Shown piece by piece: positions 5,222 to 6,977 of a stretch of DNA of 6,977 nucleotides. Source of the stretch: Bacillota bacterium (GTDB taxonomy: Bacteria; Bacillota_C; Negativicutes; CTSoil-072); the NCBI GenBank assembly GCA_017861495.1, contig JAGFXW010000256.1:1-6977 (forward strand), in the 5' to 3' direction. The notes below the pieces were generated by a model. That model was not told where the DNA came from, did no database searches, and saw only the letters and a program-made list of their open reading frames with translations. Position numbers and translations under genes: made by a program. Position 1 is the first letter of the stretch; every line of letters starts with the position of its first letter.

Positions 5222-6292
5222 CTATTTCGCGTTAAGCTTTCTTACAGCCTCTAACACTGCATTACGACTCATCATTTGCCCGCCTGAACGCAAGCATGTT
5301 TCGATTGGACAGCGATCCTTAACCGCTTGTTTGACGTCATACACCAGTTGTGCAGGAATAGACATTTCAACGTCAAGTATCGCTTTCACTCTGCTGTAAT
5401 CCAGTTTTTCGAAGGAAGCGTACGGGAACGGATGCAGTGTGATGGGTCGGATCAAACCGACTTTGATTCCTTCTTTACGCAGGATATCAATGGCGGATTT
5501 TGCTATACGGGCGGAAATGCCATAAGCAGCAATCACAATTTCTGCATCTTCGACCATATATTCTTCTACTTGTACATCTTTATCCCACGTTGCGTACATA
5601 GCTGCAGTTTCAATGTTCGCCTCTTCCTGTCCCCGCCAATGGCCCGGTTCAATCCAGCCACGTTTCACATCTTTTCCATGACCAATACAAGCCCATTCTT
5701 CGTTCGCTGCTTTTAGGGCAGCCACTTCTTCATCGGTTTTCATTTCCGGCAGCACAACCGGTTCCATCATGGTGCCAATAACACCGTCACAAAGAATCAA
5801 CACTGGGTTCCTGTCTCTTTGGGCATAATCAAATGCCTTATATGTCATATCAATGGCTTCCTGAACAGAATCCGGAGCAAATACGAGCATTTGGAATCCG
5901 CCATTGCCTGACGCTTTCGTGGCCTGAAAATAATCCTGCTGCGCCGGCTGGATAGAACCTACACCTGGACCACCCCGCGATATATTGGCATAAACCATAG
6001 GGATACGCGCAGATGCACAGTAAGAAATCCCTTCACTTTTTAGCGAGATACCACAGCTCGACGAGGATGTCATTGATCTTGTTCCGGTTGAAGCGGCGCC
6101 ATACACCATGTTGATCGAGGCAACTTCGCTTTCTCCCTGGACAAAACTTCCTCCCACTTCCGGCATTCTTCTTGCAAAGTATTCTGGAATTTCATTCTGC
6201 GGTGTGATAGGATATCCGGCAAAAAACCGACAACCGGCTCTAACGGCTGCTTCAGCGATCGCTTCACAGCCTTTCATAAATACTCTAGCCAT
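5222..6292 (-). CDS. korA/vorB: 2-oxoacid:ferredoxin oxidoreductase, alpha subunit (VorB/KorA type)
   Basis: The 356-residue alpha subunit opens with the typical KGCEAIAEAA-AGCRFFAGYPITPQ region (YPITP at 27-31), which lies over the cofactor aminopyrimidine. QGESEVASIN (52-61) contains the acidic residues expected to activate the cofactor. RGGPGVG (106-112) and DYFQATK (120-126) are further family marks. A second domain (about 250-350) with VIAAYG-ARIAKSAI and LIRPITLHPFP is the transketolase-C-like part. The overall pattern best fits the group usually named VorB (3-methyl-2-oxobutanoate:ferredoxin oxidoreductase) but also matches KorA; specificity stays open. One oddity is SSSSCG (75-81), where I recall SSSSPG in many relatives: Cys80 replaces Pro. 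The ribosome binding site AGGAGGA (6301-6307) touches the ferredoxin gene stop codon. Confidence 0.93.
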   Translation of the reverse strand: MARVFMKGCEAIAEAAVRAGCRFFAGYPITPQNEIPEYFARRMPEVGGSFVQGESEVASINMVYGAASTGTRSMTSSSSCGISLKSEGISYCASARIPMVYANISRGGPGVGSIQPAQQDYFQATKASGNGGFQMLVFAPDSVQEAIDMTYKAFDYAQRDRNPVLILCDGVIGTMMEPVVLPEMKTDEEVAALKAANEEWACIGHGKDVKRGWIEPGHWRGQEEANIETAAMYATWDKDVQVEEYMVEDAEIVIAAYGISARIAKSAIDILRKEGIKVGLIRPITLHPFPYASFEKLDYSRVKAILDVEMSIPAQLVYDVKQAVKDRCPIETCLRSGGQMMSRNAVLEAVRKLNAK

Positions 6293-6306
6293 TTTTCTGT
6301 TCCTCC

Positions 6307-6510
6307 TTATTTGTATACTTCAATCGCCGCATCCGGGCACATTCTGGCACACATAGCACAGCCAATACAAGCATCCATATTAACTGCCACTACATACTCA
6401 TAGCCTTTTGCATTCACTTTGTCCCCTACGGCAAGCACGCCCTTAGGGCAAAACTTAATGCAATACTGACAACTTTTACAACTTTCTGATCTAATCTCTA
6501 CTTTTGCCAT
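6307..6510 (-). CDS. korD: 2-oxoacid:ferredoxin oxidoreductase, delta (2[4Fe-4S] ferredoxin) subunit
   Basis: The 67-residue product has two complete CxxCxxCxxxCP motifs, C11/C14/C17/C21 and C48/C51/C54/C58, enough for two [4Fe-4S] clusters. It is the electron-transfer subunit that carries electrons from the thiamine pyrophosphate site towards external ferredoxin. The ATG at 6510 is chosen rather than a TTG at 6519: AGGAGA (6522-6527) lies 11 bases from the ATG but only 2 from the TTG. It is the first subunit gene of the operon and is followed by alpha after 14 bases, with alpha's ribosome binding site starting at its stop codon. The order delta-alpha-beta-gamma is common for KOR/VOR operons in anaerobes. 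The 92-base gap upstream shows no convincing promoter, so the transcript may begin at or before the partial gene. Confidence 0.93.
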   Translation of the reverse strand: MAKVEIRSESCKSCQYCIKFCPKGVLAVGDKVNAKGYEYVVAVNMDACIGCAMCARMCPDAAIEVYK

Positions 6511-6602
6511 TTTGATCAAATTCTCCTCATCATTTATTTTTTCACAATGCCAATCCTATTTAACACCGACAAATCCTTTTGCCATTGAAAGACCGACACA
6601 AA

Positions 6603-6977
6603 TCATTGGTCCCACGGATAAGTCAAGTACAAATGGATCGGCAGCAAAGGACCATCTATCTTTTCCTTCACTTTGTCATACAAAGTATCGTTGACGCAGG
6701 TGAACTCTATATTCATCAACGGCCCGATCATTTCAAGCATTTTTAAATTTCCTTCCAATACCTCTTGCACGGTTGTCGAAATTCCGTTGTTTGGATTGCT
6801 GATCATGCGTATTTTTTCTAACTTAATGTGGGATATTTTCAATATCGACGAAAGGGTTCCATCAATATGGTTCACATTGCCAGACCAAGGCCGGTATGCG
6901 TTCAGAACATAATAGACAACGGTATTTTCTTGATTTACTTTCGCCGCAAATCCGCCTAATGCGCGCGCGCCGATATC
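6603..6977 (-). CDS. Partial protein, C-terminal 124 residues; possible P-loop ATPase-like family
   Basis: The reading frame runs open to the right edge, so only the C-terminal 124 codons are visible and the start lies outside. A GTG at 6875 would give a 90-residue product, but coding sense continues upstream of it (DIGARALGGFAAKV at the edge, then TVVYYVLNAYRPW). These two stretches resemble the region after the Walker B aspartate in some MinD/ParA-like P-loop ATPases (D-x-GA-x-ALG then V-N-x-x-RP), which is only a faint match made from memory. The rest is a mixed alpha/beta sequence with no cysteine motif, signal or membrane segment. It ends 92 bases before the ferredoxin-subunit gene on the same strand, so it is plausibly the preceding gene of the same operon. 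The family call is weak; that it is a real coding region is likely. Confidence 0.6.
   Translation of the reverse strand, partial: DIGARALGGFAAKVNQENTVVYYVLNAYRPWSGNVNHIDGTLSSILKISHIKLEKIRMISNPNNGISTTVQEVLEGNLKMLEMIGPLMNIEFTCVNDTLYDKVKEKIDGPLLPIHLYLTYPWDQ

Noticed and set aside
6556..6606. A 16-codon frame whose ATG overlaps the TGA stop of the partial gene (ATGA), ending in TAG but then staying in frame with the ferredoxin subunit.
   Set aside because: There is no ribosome binding site before this ATG, the peptide is tiny, and the ferredoxin ATG at 6510 has its own good site. In-frame continuation past the TAG happens by chance one time in three, and nothing supports read-through.
6961..6970. 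A GCGCGCGCGC run at the right edge.
   Set aside because: It encodes Ala-Arg-Ala within the partial gene frame and is short; no sign of a functional repeat.

Overview
The window most resembles a chromosomal segment of an anaerobic, low-to-medium GC Firmicute, possibly of the Negativicutes (Sporomusa/Pelosinus-like). The reasons are strong AGGAGG ribosome binding sites, a four-gene ferredoxin-dependent 2-oxoacid oxidoreductase operon, and long GTGTCAGGGGGACGGGG-type palindromes of a kind I associate with Firmicute and other anaerobe genomes. The taxonomic placement is inference; there is no rRNA gene in the window.

Layout from left to right. Bases 1-180 hold no identifiable gene but contain two hairpin terminators. 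Two minus-strand genes follow: an exported metallo-beta-lactamase-fold hydrolase (181-1167) and, upstream of it, a DUF169-family protein (1240-2001). The divergent gap 2002-2179 carries a shortened palindromic repeat and leads into plus-strand yigZ (2180-2812). A perfect 31-bp palindrome of the same repeat family fills the convergent gap between yigZ and a minus-strand TerC/DUF475 membrane protein (2888-3658). The terC-like gene has its own promoter and a structured leader with an internal intrinsic terminator. Part of this leader looks like the 3' half of the yybP-ykoY Mn2+ riboswitch, with the 5' half absent.

The right half is a tight minus-strand operon in the order ferredoxin subunit (6307-6510), alpha (5222-6292), beta (4472-5209), gamma (3903-4448), closed by a strong terminator at 3842-3892. 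Together they encode a KOR/VOR-type enzyme that oxidatively decarboxylates a 2-oxoacid to its acyl-CoA and reduces ferredoxin. Ribosome binding sites of the alpha and beta genes overlap the preceding stop codons, which fits coupled translation. A partial gene (6603-6977) enters from the right edge, is probably co-transcribed, and may be the C-terminal part of a P-loop ATPase-like protein.

I see no defence system, CRISPR array, prophage or transposase gene. The parts most worth following up are non-coding: the terC leader and the two related palindromic repeats, one of which may supply -35 boxes to both divergent genes around it.
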